58,037 nt of DNA from CAYXZO01 sp964469505 (GTDB taxonomy: Bacteria; Fidelibacterota; UBA8477; JABMPR01). The notes beneath the pieces are model-generated. The model had not been told where the DNA came from and did no database searches. It saw only the letters and a list, made by a program, of their open reading frames with translations. Of this stretch, positions 1 through 8,745 are shown in pieces; the first letter of the stretch is position 1; the number at the start of each line of letters is the position of its first letter. The position numbers and the translations under genes were made by a program. The stretch lies in the NCBI GenBank assembly GCA_964469505.1, contig CAYXZO010000006.1, forward strand, positions 1-58,037. The letters are read 5' to 3'.

Positions 1-628
1 CCGATAAAGTCTGGATGCGGGTTTCGACCAGATTTTCCTCAATATCCAGTTTAAGGATGGGATGTTGGGTCATCCTTTGACCAGTGGCATACTGAGTAAG
101 TGCAATCTGGCGGAAAGAGGCCAATTCCTTGCGATAGTCCTTGAGAATATTCAGAGTGCGACTGACCTTGAGGTAATTGGCCACCAGTTTGCGATAAGTG
201 AAAGTTGTCTGAACTTCTATTTCCACTAAAGACTGACGACTCGTTTCATATGTGAGATAAGCCAGCTTCCGGCGTAGGCTCAATTTGCCCCATAGGGGGA
301 ATTTTTGAGAAAGCATCAGCTGGCCTTGCATGGGCCCGTTACGAGTCTCGATACTTTGCAGAAAGAGGGTGGACTGCAGCTTCGGATCAGGTAAAACTCC
401 TTCCGCCTCCACTTGACGACGTGCCGCTTCCACTTGTTCTCGGGCCGCTTTAACGGCAGGGTTACGTTTCAGTAATAGCTCCAGCTGGGGAGCCAATTGG
501 TCCTCAGCCAGAATAGGAGCCAGATTGAACAGCAGCCCCAGAAATCCGACGAAGAGAAACTTCAATCCCCTCCATCGGGTTGCAGTTTTCAGCAGACTGC
601 GATTTTGATTAGCGTTTATCGGATACAT
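1..628 (-). CDS. TolC-family outer-membrane efflux protein, N-terminal part
   Basis: About 209 codons are present; the gene runs off the left edge of the window, so the C-terminus is missing. The start is an ATG at 628-626 with a good upstream AAAAGGGGA. A hydrophobic signal segment (LKFLFVGFLGLLFNLAPILA) ends near residue 40. It is followed by the helical heptads of TolC-like proteins: LELLLKRNPAVKAAREQVEA, then LPDPKLQ, SQKFPLWGKL and LRRKLAYLTYE. This pattern fits the CusC/CzcC type of outer-membrane channel of RND efflux systems. It lies about 100 bp downstream of a small Cys-rich secreted protein on the same strand, as in heavy-metal efflux operons; the metal specificity is inferred. The RND and adaptor genes would lie to the left, outside the window. 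Confidence 0.85.
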   Translation of the reverse strand, partial: MYPINANQNRSLLKTATRWRGLKFLFVGFLGLLFNLAPILAEDQLAPQLELLLKRNPAVKAAREQVEAARRQVEAEGVLPDPKLQSTLFLQSIETRNGPMQGQLMLSQKFPLWGKLSLRRKLAYLTYETSRQSLVEIEVQTTFTYRKLVANYLKVSRTLNILKDYRKELASFRQIALTQYATGQRMTQHPILKLDIEENLVETRIQTLS

Positions 629-650
629 ATAGTCCCCTTTTTCAAGTTGA

Positions 651-669
651 GTTGGTTTGTTAAACCAAC
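651..669. repeat. Perfect 8-bp inverted repeat between the Cys-rich gene and tolC-like gene
   Basis: GTTGGTTT-GTT-AAACCAAC forms an 8-bp perfect stem with a 3-nt loop, 22 bp upstream of the TolC-like start. It could be an operator or an RNA hairpin in the intercistronic leader. No T tract follows on the transcribed strand, so it is not a standard terminator. Confidence 0.35.
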
Positions 670-730
670 GAAATCGACCTCACTCCTGCACTGCAAGCTG
701 ATGAGGTCTTAGAACACCTGAAAAAGGGGA

Positions 731-1105
731 TTAAATCAGAAGTGGTAAGAATTGGGGGGGCGCGTGGGCCGTCTGGGAAATTGTTCCAACAAATCCAAAA
801 TTCGGCTCTTGCTCTGTCCAGGCCCTATTGGCTCGGAAAGCGGCCGGTAGCACCGGATCAAGGTGAAAAGTAGCCAGAGGGGCCGTTAGCAACGGAACAA
901 AAGCCGGGGTTTTGCAAGTGGTCATGGTGCGAGGACAAGAAGTGTCTTGCTCCTGAACTCTGCAACAATGGACTGCGCATGTTGGACAAACATTACTTTC
1001 GGAAGTGGGACATTCAGTAGTGCGGGGGACTAAAGGTAGTCCCTGCAACATTCCCATCAGCAGTAAGGTGGCGAAGGTGGTCTTGCGCGAATGCATCGTG
1101 CTCAA
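731..1105 (-). CDS. Small Cys-rich exported protein upstream of TolC-like gene
   Basis: A 124-residue protein with a short hydrophobic signal segment (TLLLMGMLQGLPLV) and then seven cysteines within about 45 residues, including CPTC and an HCC triplet. The C-terminal half is Pro-rich with APPQFLPLL near the end. Its position directly before a TolC-like channel gene recalls the short Cys/His proteins found at the head of metal-efflux operons in Bacteroidota (for example the HYC_CC_PP group), but the match is by layout and composition only. A role in periplasmic metal binding is an inference. An alternative start is the Met at residue 4. Confidence 0.5.
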   Translation of the reverse strand: MSTMHSRKTTFATLLLMGMLQGLPLVPRTTECPTSESNVCPTCAVHCCRVQEQDTSCPRTMTTCKTPAFVPLLTAPLATFHLDPVLPAAFRANRAWTEQEPNFGFVGTISQTAHAPPQFLPLLI

Positions 1106-1259
1106 CTTAGAAGGCTCATTATTTATTAGCCAGAACTTTCTTGCCTCTACCCATCAGCCAATTTAACCCCCATCGCATGCATAGGTTCCAGGGTTAGCAG
1201 CCGGTCGATGGAAGGTGTGATTCACGTCCCAATCTCCCCTAGCGGCACGCCACGTCACT

Positions 1260-3383
1260 CTAGTTGAGATTGACCTGCAAAGGTGAGCCCGAAACGGGCC
1301 AGTTGCCTTTAAAAACGTTGTGCGTGCCCTGGAAAATCAGATAAGAATATTTCCCGTAATGCAGGACCAATTGTCCCAGACGTCCCAATTTCCCCGGCAT
1401 GGAACTCAGAACGATCAGATAATACGGCCCGCCCGTTTTAACGGCGGCGGCAAAGACCGCCTGGTAGCCTTTGCGTGGAAAAGTTCTACCAGCCACCCGA
1501 ATGCTGTCGGCAGTCCAGCTCACCAGATGTTGCAGACTCACCGGAGGACGGAGGGGATTCAGGATCACGCAGCCACCGGGTGGTAAAGTTGGGAAATCGT
1601 CCACTACTTTGGCCTCATCACCCCGCACGGCTTGGGCAAATGTCCGAAAGCCCCTGGTGAAAGTGGGGGAAGCCTGAGGGGCAAAGAACTGGCGAGAAGT
1701 ATCTCCCAGCACCGCTTCTACGATAGGTTCCATCTCTTCAGGGTATAAACGTCGGAAGAGGTGAAAATCGGGATCGACTGCCAGCAAGGTATCCCCCGCA
1801 GGAACAGAAAGTTCAAATTGGGCTTTAGCTGTACTTAACCAAAGAGTCGTATCCAGCGGATTGGTCCCCTTAAGAGTAACTGGCACCGCCAGATGATAGA
1901 GATTAACCGCGTCCTGGCTTAATTCGAATTTCACACTCTGGGGCCTTCCATCCGTTGTTTTCTGGATTTCCAGCACTTTGAGAGCCAGCTGGGGAGCTCC
2001 GGCCCGATCGATCCATTCGGGGATGATGAAATCCAGTTTCTGTCTTGTGTGGCGCTGGAAACCAGCCATCCACTCTTCCCAGGCGATGGCCTGCCCCCGG
2101 TAGCGCCCATAGATATCCCGCACAGTGGTCAGAAATGCCTCTTCACCCACCAACTGTTCTAAATAGTGGAAAACCATCATGGCCTTGTTGTAACCGATGG
2201 TGCGGGTTCCCGGGCTGCTCCGGGCCTGAAATTGGCGGATGGGGAAATCATTACCCTTTCGAATGTAGCTGCGGTATTGCTTAAGAATGTTTTTACGATA
2301 CGCTTTGGCAGCCTCCAGCGAGCGATCCTTTTTATAAGCATAATCGGCTTGATAAACTGTTAGCGATTCACACCAATTGCCGCGGTTATAATCGACCAGT
2401 ACCCCGTTGCCCCACCAATTATGCAGCACTTCATGCCCCAGCGAAGTGTAAACGATAAACGGCAGGCGCAAAATCTCGGCCCCAATCAATGTCCATCCGG
2501 GCATGCCGTAACCCGTGGGGAAAAAATTCTCCACTACAGTGAAATTGCGGAAGGGGTAGGGACCAATCAGGCGGTTGTAACGTTCCAGATAGCGTTGAAC
2601 TGCCGGCAAGTAGGAGTCGAAAAGAGCCGTATCTGAACTAAAAAAGGCGCAAGCAGCGCTAATGGAATCCACCTGCACCTTTCGTACTTGAAACTGAGCG
2701 GCCATGAGCATCAGCCCCTGATCGGGAAAAGGCATCTTCCAAGTCATGGTGCGTCGGGCACCTACGATCTTATCCCCTATCAGGTTGCCGTCACTTACGG
2801 CATACCACTGGGCGGGTATTTCCACCGTTACCTGGAAATCAGCAGCGGTTTCTTTACCCCGGGCGTAGTAGCCCGCAGCAGGACTAAAAAAGGCTCCTTC
2901 AGCCAGAATAGTCCCCCGCACCTCACGACCCACTCGCTCATTGGAAAACTGGACTTGGGAAACATCCTGATAGAATTCCGCCTCGTAAGCCAATGCCAGT
3001 CGGTGTACTCCGGCTGCAGCGGATGAAAACGCAACTACCCCCAGGCTTTCAGCCGATATTTCATGCCATTGGTTTTTGAGGGGAGCAGGCAAATCATGGA
3101 ATTTAAAAAATCGGAAATCGATGAGACGGCCGTCAAGTTCGAACCGCTTCAATTGAGCTTGGGGAGCCAGGGCGAAATAGTTTGTACCCTGAACCAGTAA
3201 GGCCCGCGCCGTATCTTGGGCCACCAGCCGATGGGCGGGAATATCCAGTTTCAGTTCCAGCTTGTGCGACAGAAAAGTCACCGGACCGCTATCCTCTAAA
3301 GCGATACAGGCGGTCATGGTAAGACCAGATAAAAAAACCATTAAAAAGACCAGCTGAATTCTCATTTTGCTGAAGGATGCCAT
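1260..3383 (-). CDS. M1-type zinc metallopeptidase lipoprotein
   Basis: The chosen ATG at 3383 has a strong GAAAGGGAG seven bases upstream; an in-frame ATG at 3404 lacks one. The 707-residue product begins with a signal peptide and lipobox (LTMTAC, Cys26), so it should be anchored in a membrane. The gluzincin site is HEVLH (His317, Glu318, His321) followed by NWWGN and a third ligand in NWCESL (Glu339). In place of the GAMEN exopeptidase motif of classical M1 aminopeptidases there is GYGMPGW, so substrate binding probably differs. The C-terminal domain is unlike ERAP-type domains that I recognise. It follows the M16 gene by only about 35 bp and is probably cotranscribed with it. Peptide hydrolysis in the periplasm or at the surface is the likely role. 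Confidence 0.82.
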   Translation of the reverse strand: MASFSKMRIQLVFLMVFLSGLTMTACIALEDSGPVTFLSHKLELKLDIPAHRLVAQDTARALLVQGTNYFALAPQAQLKRFELDGRLIDFRFFKFHDLPAPLKNQWHEISAESLGVVAFSSAAAGVHRLALAYEAEFYQDVSQVQFSNERVGREVRGTILAEGAFFSPAAGYYARGKETAADFQVTVEIPAQWYAVSDGNLIGDKIVGARRTMTWKMPFPDQGLMLMAAQFQVRKVQVDSISAACAFFSSDTALFDSYLPAVQRYLERYNRLIGPYPFRNFTVVENFFPTGYGMPGWTLIGAEILRLPFIVYTSLGHEVLHNWWGNGVLVDYNRGNWCESLTVYQADYAYKKDRSLEAAKAYRKNILKQYRSYIRKGNDFPIRQFQARSSPGTRTIGYNKAMMVFHYLEQLVGEEAFLTTVRDIYGRYRGQAIAWEEWMAGFQRHTRQKLDFIIPEWIDRAGAPQLALKVLEIQKTTDGRPQSVKFELSQDAVNLYHLAVPVTLKGTNPLDTTLWLSTAKAQFELSVPAGDTLLAVDPDFHLFRRLYPEEMEPIVEAVLGDTSRQFFAPQASPTFTRGFRTFAQAVRGDEAKVVDDFPTLPPGGCVILNPLRPPVSLQHLVSWTADSIRVAGRTFPRKGYQAVFAAAVKTGGPYYLIVLSSMPGKLGRLGQLVLHYGKYSYLIFQGTHNVFKGNWPVSGSPLQVNLN

Positions 3384-3418
3384 TGACAAGCTCCCTTTCA
3401 TCATTCTCGGGTAGGGCC

Positions 3419-6028
3419 CTAACGGACGATTATTGTAATGGGACGCGTGCTGCGGAGAAATTCTTGGGCGGCCTTCCGAACCTGGGAGTAGGTAACCTGA
3501 CGTAATGCTGCCAGTTCTTTCTCGCCCTGTTGCGGGTCGCCGTTGAAATAGGTATCATACCCCAGGTAATAGGCCTGGTTAATGCTTGAGAGACGCCGGA
3601 ACATCAGGCGCCCCAGACGTTTCTCAATGTCTTTACGAAGTTCCTCGGGGGTGAAATCAGCCACCATCTCCGAGCTGAGAAAACTTTTTAATTGGGGTTT
3701 GAGAACCGCCACATTCTCCGGGCGGGTGTCCACGTTCAAATAAACCAAAGCCTGATTCTTATAGAAGCTGATACCCACTCCCATATGGTATGTTAAACCT
3801 TGTTTCTCCCGGATGGAAAATACTACCCGATCCCGGAGGATCAGGGATAGGGCACGTAAAACCGGCCGATCTGCGGGCCGGATTTTCTTGACATAACCAT
3901 AGAAGAGGTGGCTTTGCTCTCCCCCACCCTTTTGTTCCAGATAAACCGGACTCTCCGGCGCAAATAGTTGACGCTGATAGGGTTTGGTCGGTGGGTGTTT
4001 CTTGAGCGGCCAGGAGGTATAGGACAAATGTTTCACGAACAGTTTGTATAGGGAATCGGCAGGCCAGGGGGAAACCACCGAAATAATCAGGTTCGAAGGA
4101 TGGAAATAGGCAGAGCTGGCAGCTTTGACTTTCTGCCAGTTGGTTTTTGGGTGGGGAGCCCGCTGCGGTTCACGGAAAAGCACGCTATCTATCAACGATC
4201 TAAAAAGACGTTTAGAAGAATTTCGAGAGTGTTCTTGCCGAAATACCTGTCGGTATTCATAGTGGGCCTGCTGGAATTCCTCTTGGGTTGGGATAAAGCC
4301 CACAATTTGGGGGAGTAAAAACTGGAGCAAGCCTCCCGGATCATCTTTAAGAGCTTCAACCCGGATGTAGCTGAAATCTGGGTTCAGATAGATGTCATCC
4401 ATTGGTAAGTAAGGATTGTCGTTGAATTTATAATGCAACCCAAATTGCGCGGCCGCCTCGTTGGCCTCAGGGGAAGTCAGACGTTTCTTCAGGCACTGAT
4501 GCAGAATGTACCCCAATCCTTCACCGTACTGATCTTCAAACCAGGCCTTGTGTTTCACCAGGAAATGAACGGCAATGAGCTGACTCGAAGGATTGCGGCG
4601 GAAAATCAGAGTGGCTCCATTGGTGCCTTTGGTATAAACAGAAACAGGACCGGCGCCGGCTGTATCGACCTTGGCGGCTTGAGAGCGGGGATGGTGCCAG
4701 ACAACCAACGGCTCAGCGTTCAATTTCAAGCGAGACAACTTGCGGGCAGCTACGCGATAGGCTTCCGGCTGGAAAGCAGCCATCACGGCGTCGATACCCT
4801 CCACCGCCAAATCAGTGGCATTGTAAATCCCGAACATGTGTGGCTTTTCCACCTGGCGAAAGAATTCGGAACGGGCTTTGTTGGCTAAAGCGGTCACTTC
4901 AGCCGCAGAAAAATCGGGTCTGAACTTATAAATCTTCTGTTTTATGGATGGTACCAGGTCCCCGGGCAGAGTATCATGTTTCAGATCGATCCTTACTTGC
5001 AGAAAAGAACCGATGGGCGCGGAATTTACTTGAAGGCGCACATTAGCCACCACTTCAGGGAATTCCTTGCGCAGCTCGGTGCGCAGATCCGGTGCCCATT
5101 GCTCTAGGGCCTCGCTCAGCAGATCCAGAAAGGCCGGATCATAATTCTCCGGCAAGGGAAATAGACAATCCAGGCGGGGTTGACGGCCAGGATAGGAGCG
5201 GTTGTGGATCGTTCCGGTTTGGATGGGTGCGGCCGGTTCCAGGCCCAAACGCCAATCGTCGGCAACGGGATGTTTCACCTCCGCTGGAGTTGCCTTGCCG
5301 AAGGTGACTTTTAGCCAAGCCGCCATACTGTCGGGATCGAAGGCTCCGATCACGCTCAACACCATATTGTTGGGTAAGTAATGTCCCCGATAGAACTCCC
5401 ACACCTCATCGCGCTGCATATTGGCAATGGTGGCATAGGTTCCCAGAGTCGGTAAGGAAAGCCCGTGTTGGGGATACATCAGGCTCTGGAGGTCACGCTC
5501 CACCACCGCCTGGGGATTAGCCAAAGTTTTGGCGATTTCCTCCAGAACAATCCCCTGCTCTTTAGAGAATTTCTCAGGGGGCAAAGTTGAGTTGAACAGC
5601 ATATCCGCTAGAATTTCGGCCGCTTCCTTGGCATTCTCCCGGGGTACCACCGCCATGAAATTGGTGTAGTACTCACCGGTATTGGCGTTGAAGTAACCTC
5701 CGATGCGATCCTGATCATCATACAGCTCTTGCTGGGTTCGGCTGGTTGTGCCGTTGAATAGCATATGTTCCAGCATATGGCTCATGCCGCTGGTGGCAAA
5801 GGTCTCGTAAGCCGAGCCGACCTTTATTTGTACATTATACCCCACCATTGGAGAGAGGGGATTCCTGATCAGCAGGACTTCCAGTCCGTTGTCCAACCGC
5901 TGGTGGACATAAGGAGGAGCGGTGAGATTTTGGCGGGTTACTTTTTCGGGGATTACCCCAACGTTGCTGCTGGGTAAACAGCCAGCAAGCAACAATAGAC
6001 CGGGCCAAATGAATTTTAATCCACGCAT
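3419..6028 (-). CDS. M16-family (insulinase-like) zinc protease lipoprotein
   Basis: The 869-residue product starts at an ATG preceded by AAGGAG and carries a lipobox (LLAGC, Cys17). The inverted zinc motif HxxEH is present as HMLEH (His84, Glu87, His88), with the downstream glutamate in VLEEI (about Glu164), which are the M16 ligands. A second M16-like half (about residues 480-869) lacks the HxxEH motif, as in two-domain bacterial M16 peptidases where the C-terminal half closes the chamber. Its C-terminus contains REKQGLTYHMG, a typical M16 C-domain signature. The neighbour downstream is an M1 peptidase, so the pair may form a peptide-degradation unit in the cell envelope. Confidence 0.9.
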   Translation of the reverse strand: MRGLKFIWPGLLLLAGCLPSSNVGVIPEKVTRQNLTAPPYVHQRLDNGLEVLLIRNPLSPMVGYNVQIKVGSAYETFATSGMSHMLEHMLFNGTTSRTQQELYDDQDRIGGYFNANTGEYYTNFMAVVPRENAKEAAEILADMLFNSTLPPEKFSKEQGIVLEEIAKTLANPQAVVERDLQSLMYPQHGLSLPTLGTYATIANMQRDEVWEFYRGHYLPNNMVLSVIGAFDPDSMAAWLKVTFGKATPAEVKHPVADDWRLGLEPAAPIQTGTIHNRSYPGRQPRLDCLFPLPENYDPAFLDLLSEALEQWAPDLRTELRKEFPEVVANVRLQVNSAPIGSFLQVRIDLKHDTLPGDLVPSIKQKIYKFRPDFSAAEVTALANKARSEFFRQVEKPHMFGIYNATDLAVEGIDAVMAAFQPEAYRVAARKLSRLKLNAEPLVVWHHPRSQAAKVDTAGAGPVSVYTKGTNGATLIFRRNPSSQLIAVHFLVKHKAWFEDQYGEGLGYILHQCLKKRLTSPEANEAAAQFGLHYKFNDNPYLPMDDIYLNPDFSYIRVEALKDDPGGLLQFLLPQIVGFIPTQEEFQQAHYEYRQVFRQEHSRNSSKRLFRSLIDSVLFREPQRAPHPKTNWQKVKAASSAYFHPSNLIISVVSPWPADSLYKLFVKHLSYTSWPLKKHPPTKPYQRQLFAPESPVYLEQKGGGEQSHLFYGYVKKIRPADRPVLRALSLILRDRVVFSIREKQGLTYHMGVGISFYKNQALVYLNVDTRPENVAVLKPQLKSFLSSEMVADFTPEELRKDIEKRLGRLMFRRLSSINQAYYLGYDTYFNGDPQQGEKELAALRQVTYSQVRKAAQEFLRSTRPITIIVR

Positions 6029-6196
6029 TGGTACTCCTTAAGAGCTCGCATGCTTCCTATGGAATTGCAAAAACAGGGCCGTCTGGGGCACCTTACCGAT
6101 GTGGGGTCGATAATTGAGCAGCTAGACATACCGGCCAGACCATGGTCTGCTGGTGGATCTCTCACGTGAAAGTATCCGTAATCGGCAAGGGGAAAG

Positions 6197-6271
6197 TGGG
6201 CGCTGACGGAGTCGAACCGCCGACCTCCTGCTTGTAAGGCAGGCGCTCTGGACCAACTGAGCTAAGCGCCC
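6197..6271 (-). tRNA. tRNA-Val (anticodon TAC)
   Basis: The minus strand folds as a full cloverleaf. The acceptor stem is GGGCGCT/AGCGCCC; the D stem is GCTC/GAGC; the anticodon stem is CCTGC/GCAGG with loop CTTACAA, so the anticodon is TAC for valine; the T stem is GGCGG/CCGTC with loop TTCGACT. The discriminator base is A and the 3' CCA is not encoded. It lies 60 bp downstream of lon on the same strand and has its own promoter-like sequence. Confidence 0.97.
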
Positions 6272-6287
6272 TGTCAAAAGGCGGGGC

Positions 6288-6316
6288 AATATAATCGTCC
6301 ACTGGAGTGCCGCCAA
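6288..6316 (-). promoter_or_regulatory. Candidate promoter of tRNA-Val
   Basis: On the minus strand TTGGCG is followed by exactly 17 bases and TATATT, ending 16 bases before the first base of the tRNA. The spacing and position fit a housekeeping sigma-70-type promoter, although such promoters are poorly known in this lineage. Confidence 0.45.
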
Positions 6317-6331
6317 TATTTTAGCTCCGCC

Positions 6332-8743
6332 TTACGAACTCACCTCTTCCGTTTCGGCTTCAAGAGGTTTTTTAGCTGTAGTAGATCCTTCCTGGTCTGC
6401 GTCCTTTCCCGCCGGTTCCAAGGCGATTTCGCAGATATCACTTATCTCGTCGATGAATTCGAATCGCATATTCTTTTTAACCTTGGCAGGAATCTCGATT
6501 AAGTCGCTCTCGTTTTTCCGGGGTAAAACCACCGTTGACAGTCCCGCCCGGTTAGCGGCCATTACTTTTTCCCGCACGCCTCCGATGGGTAAGACCGTAC
6601 CCCGGAGAGTGATCTCACCTGTCATCCCCAAATTACTTTTCACCAGGCGCCCGGTGAGTAGCGACACCAAGGCTGTAAACAGAGTGATACCCGCCGACGG
6701 ACCATCTTTGGGTACCGCTCCAGCTGGGATGTGGATATGAATATCGTAACGCTTGTAGAAATCGGGATTAATGCCGAATCGTTTGGCATTGGCCCGGAGG
6801 TAACTGAAGGCGGCCTGGGCACTCTCCCGCATCACCTCCCCCAATTTGCCGGTGAGGAGCAACTTGCCCTTGCCGGGCATCTTCATGGCTTCGATGAAGA
6901 GAATGTCTCCTCCCACGGCCGTGTAAGCCAGCCCGATGGCAATACCAGGCTTGACCATCCGTTCGGCAATTTCACTGTGGCGTTTGGGGGGACCTAAGTA
7001 TTGAACAATATTGCGGCGGGTAATACGCTTCCGCTTAGTGTTGCCCTTGGTGCGCTCGCGGGCCACCTTGCGACACACATTGGCAATATTCCGTTCCAAA
7101 TTGCGCACCCCGGCTTCGTAGGTGTAGTGATTGATGATCTCCGAAATTGCCGTATCGGTGAAAATGATTTCATCCGGTTTCAGGCCGTGTTCTTTAATCT
7201 GTTTGGGGATCAGAAAAGATTTGGCTATCTGGATTTTCTCTTCCTCGATATAACCGGGAAACTCAATGATTTCCATCCGGTCCCGTAACGGCCCTGGGAT
7301 GGGATCCAGCCAGTTAGCCGTGGCAATGAACATCACTTTGGAAAGGTCAAAGTCCACTTCCAGGTAGTGATCGGCGAAGGAGTGGTTTTGCTCCGGATCC
7401 AGGACTTCCAGCAATGCGGAGGAGGGGTCACCCCGGAAGTCCATCCCCAGTTTATCCACTTCATCCAACATGAAAACGGGATTACGAGTACCTACCCGTT
7501 TCAGCCCCTGAATGATCCGACCGGGCAAGGCCCCAATGTAGGTGCGCCGGTGGCCCCTTATTTCCGCCTCGTCCCGGACGCCTCCCAGGCTCATCCGGAT
7601 GAATTTGCGCCCCAGAGCCCGGGCAATGGAATGGCCGATGGAGGTTTTACCCGTTCCGGGAGGCCCCAGGAAACAGAGGATGGGCCCCTTGACCCGCTCG
7701 TCGGGGTTGCGCTCCATTTTAAGCTTACGTACCGCCAGGAACTCCAGGATACGGTTTTTGACCCGCTCCAACCCGTAGTGGTCTTCATCCAGGATTTTGG
7801 CTGCCGCTTCTACGTCCACCTGCTCCTCGGTTTCTTTAGACCAGGGTAGTTCCACCAACCAATCCAGATAGGTACGGGAAACGGTGTATTCTGGGGAGGC
7901 CGGTGGAATTCGTTTTAACCGATCCAGTTCTTTCTGAGCAACTTTCAGCGCCTGCTCCGGCATTCCGGCTTTTTCAATTTTCTCTTCCAGCTCTTTGAGC
8001 TCTAGAGTTTGTTCGTCCTCACCCAGCTCCTTTTTAATGGCTTTCATCTGTTCCCGCAGGAAGTATTCCCGCTGATTACGGGAGATTTCCTCCTGGACTT
8101 CCGCCTGAATCTTCTCCCCGATCTCTTGCCGTTGGATTTCTCGGCTGATGATTTTTACGGCAGCCTGCAAACGAGCTTTCACATCGAGTTCTTCAAGAAT
8201 ATCCTGCTTCTCAGCATTGGGTAGTTGTAGCATGGAGATGGCCCGGTCCACCAACCGGCCAGGATGCTGAATGTTGGAAAGCAGGGCGATATGGTCGGCG
8301 GTTATGTACTCCACCAGCTTGGATAGATCCCGGAATAGCTGACGTAAATGGGTACTCAGAGCCTCCACTTCCAGCGAAGGTTCATAGTGTTCCTTGAGAA
8401 CTTCGACTATTGCCCGGTAGTAGGGATCAGTCTGAGTGAAGCGGGTAATCTCTACCCGATCACCACCCTGGACTATGATGCTCTGGCTGCCGTCAGGCAT
8501 GTCCATGACTTTCATAATGTTGGCCAGTGTACCAACCTGGAACAGATCATCGGGAGAGGGATTCTCTATGTACCCTTCCTTCTGGGCCACCACTACGATC
8601 GTACGCTGTCCTGCCGGCAGTTCCCGCAGCAATTGCATGCTGCGTTTGCGACCGATGTACAAAGGAACTACCTGTTGGGGGAAAAGAACTTCATTGCGTA
8701 AAGGCATTAACGGTAAATCGCGAACTACTTCTACGTCACTCAT
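6332..8743 (-). CDS. lon: ATP-dependent protease La (Lon)
   Basis: 803 residues, normal for bacterial LonA. The N-terminal substrate-binding domain begins with LPLMPLRNEVLFPQQVVPL. The AAA+ domain has Walker A GPPGTGKTS and a Walker B-like VFMLDEVDK. The C-terminal protease domain holds the Ser-Lys dyad: the serine in KDGPSAGITL and the lysine in GGVREKVMAANRAG. It degrades misfolded and short-lived regulatory proteins in the cytoplasm. The preceding gene on this strand ends two bases before the lon start, so the two are probably translationally coupled. The acidic, poorly conserved tail (after FIDEISDICEIAL) is longer than in many homologues. Confidence 0.98.
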   Translation of the reverse strand: MSDVEVVRDLPLMPLRNEVLFPQQVVPLYIGRKRSMQLLRELPAGQRTIVVVAQKEGYIENPSPDDLFQVGTLANIMKVMDMPDGSQSIIVQGGDRVEITRFTQTDPYYRAIVEVLKEHYEPSLEVEALSTHLRQLFRDLSKLVEYITADHIALLSNIQHPGRLVDRAISMLQLPNAEKQDILEELDVKARLQAAVKIISREIQRQEIGEKIQAEVQEEISRNQREYFLREQMKAIKKELGEDEQTLELKELEEKIEKAGMPEQALKVAQKELDRLKRIPPASPEYTVSRTYLDWLVELPWSKETEEQVDVEAAAKILDEDHYGLERVKNRILEFLAVRKLKMERNPDERVKGPILCFLGPPGTGKTSIGHSIARALGRKFIRMSLGGVRDEAEIRGHRRTYIGALPGRIIQGLKRVGTRNPVFMLDEVDKLGMDFRGDPSSALLEVLDPEQNHSFADHYLEVDFDLSKVMFIATANWLDPIPGPLRDRMEIIEFPGYIEEEKIQIAKSFLIPKQIKEHGLKPDEIIFTDTAISEIINHYTYEAGVRNLERNIANVCRKVARERTKGNTKRKRITRRNIVQYLGPPKRHSEIAERMVKPGIAIGLAYTAVGGDILFIEAMKMPGKGKLLLTGKLGEVMRESAQAAFSYLRANAKRFGINPDFYKRYDIHIHIPAGAVPKDGPSAGITLFTALVSLLTGRLVKSNLGMTGEITLRGTVLPIGGVREKVMAANRAGLSTVVLPRKNESDLIEIPAKVKKNMRFEFIDEISDICEIALEPAGKDADQEGSTTAKKPLEAETEEVSS

Positions 8744-8745
8744 TG

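Noticed and set aside
1164..1196. TAACCC...GGGTTA inverted repeat upstream of the efflux operon, considered as a metal-regulator operator
   Set aside because: Only six paired bases with a 21-bp gap, and the spacing does not fit MerR/CueR-type sites. It is not above chance.
6136..6149. Perfect 14-bp palindrome CAGACCATGGTCTG downstream of tRNA-Val
   Set aside because: No T tract follows and no repeat copy was noticed elsewhere, so neither a terminator nor an operator can be supported.
6158..6173. parS-like sequence (CACGTG core, 12 of 16 bases matching the bacterial parS consensus)
   Set aside because: Real parS sites rarely differ by more than one or two bases. A CACGTG core is expected several times in a window this long. 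parB lies 17 kb away.
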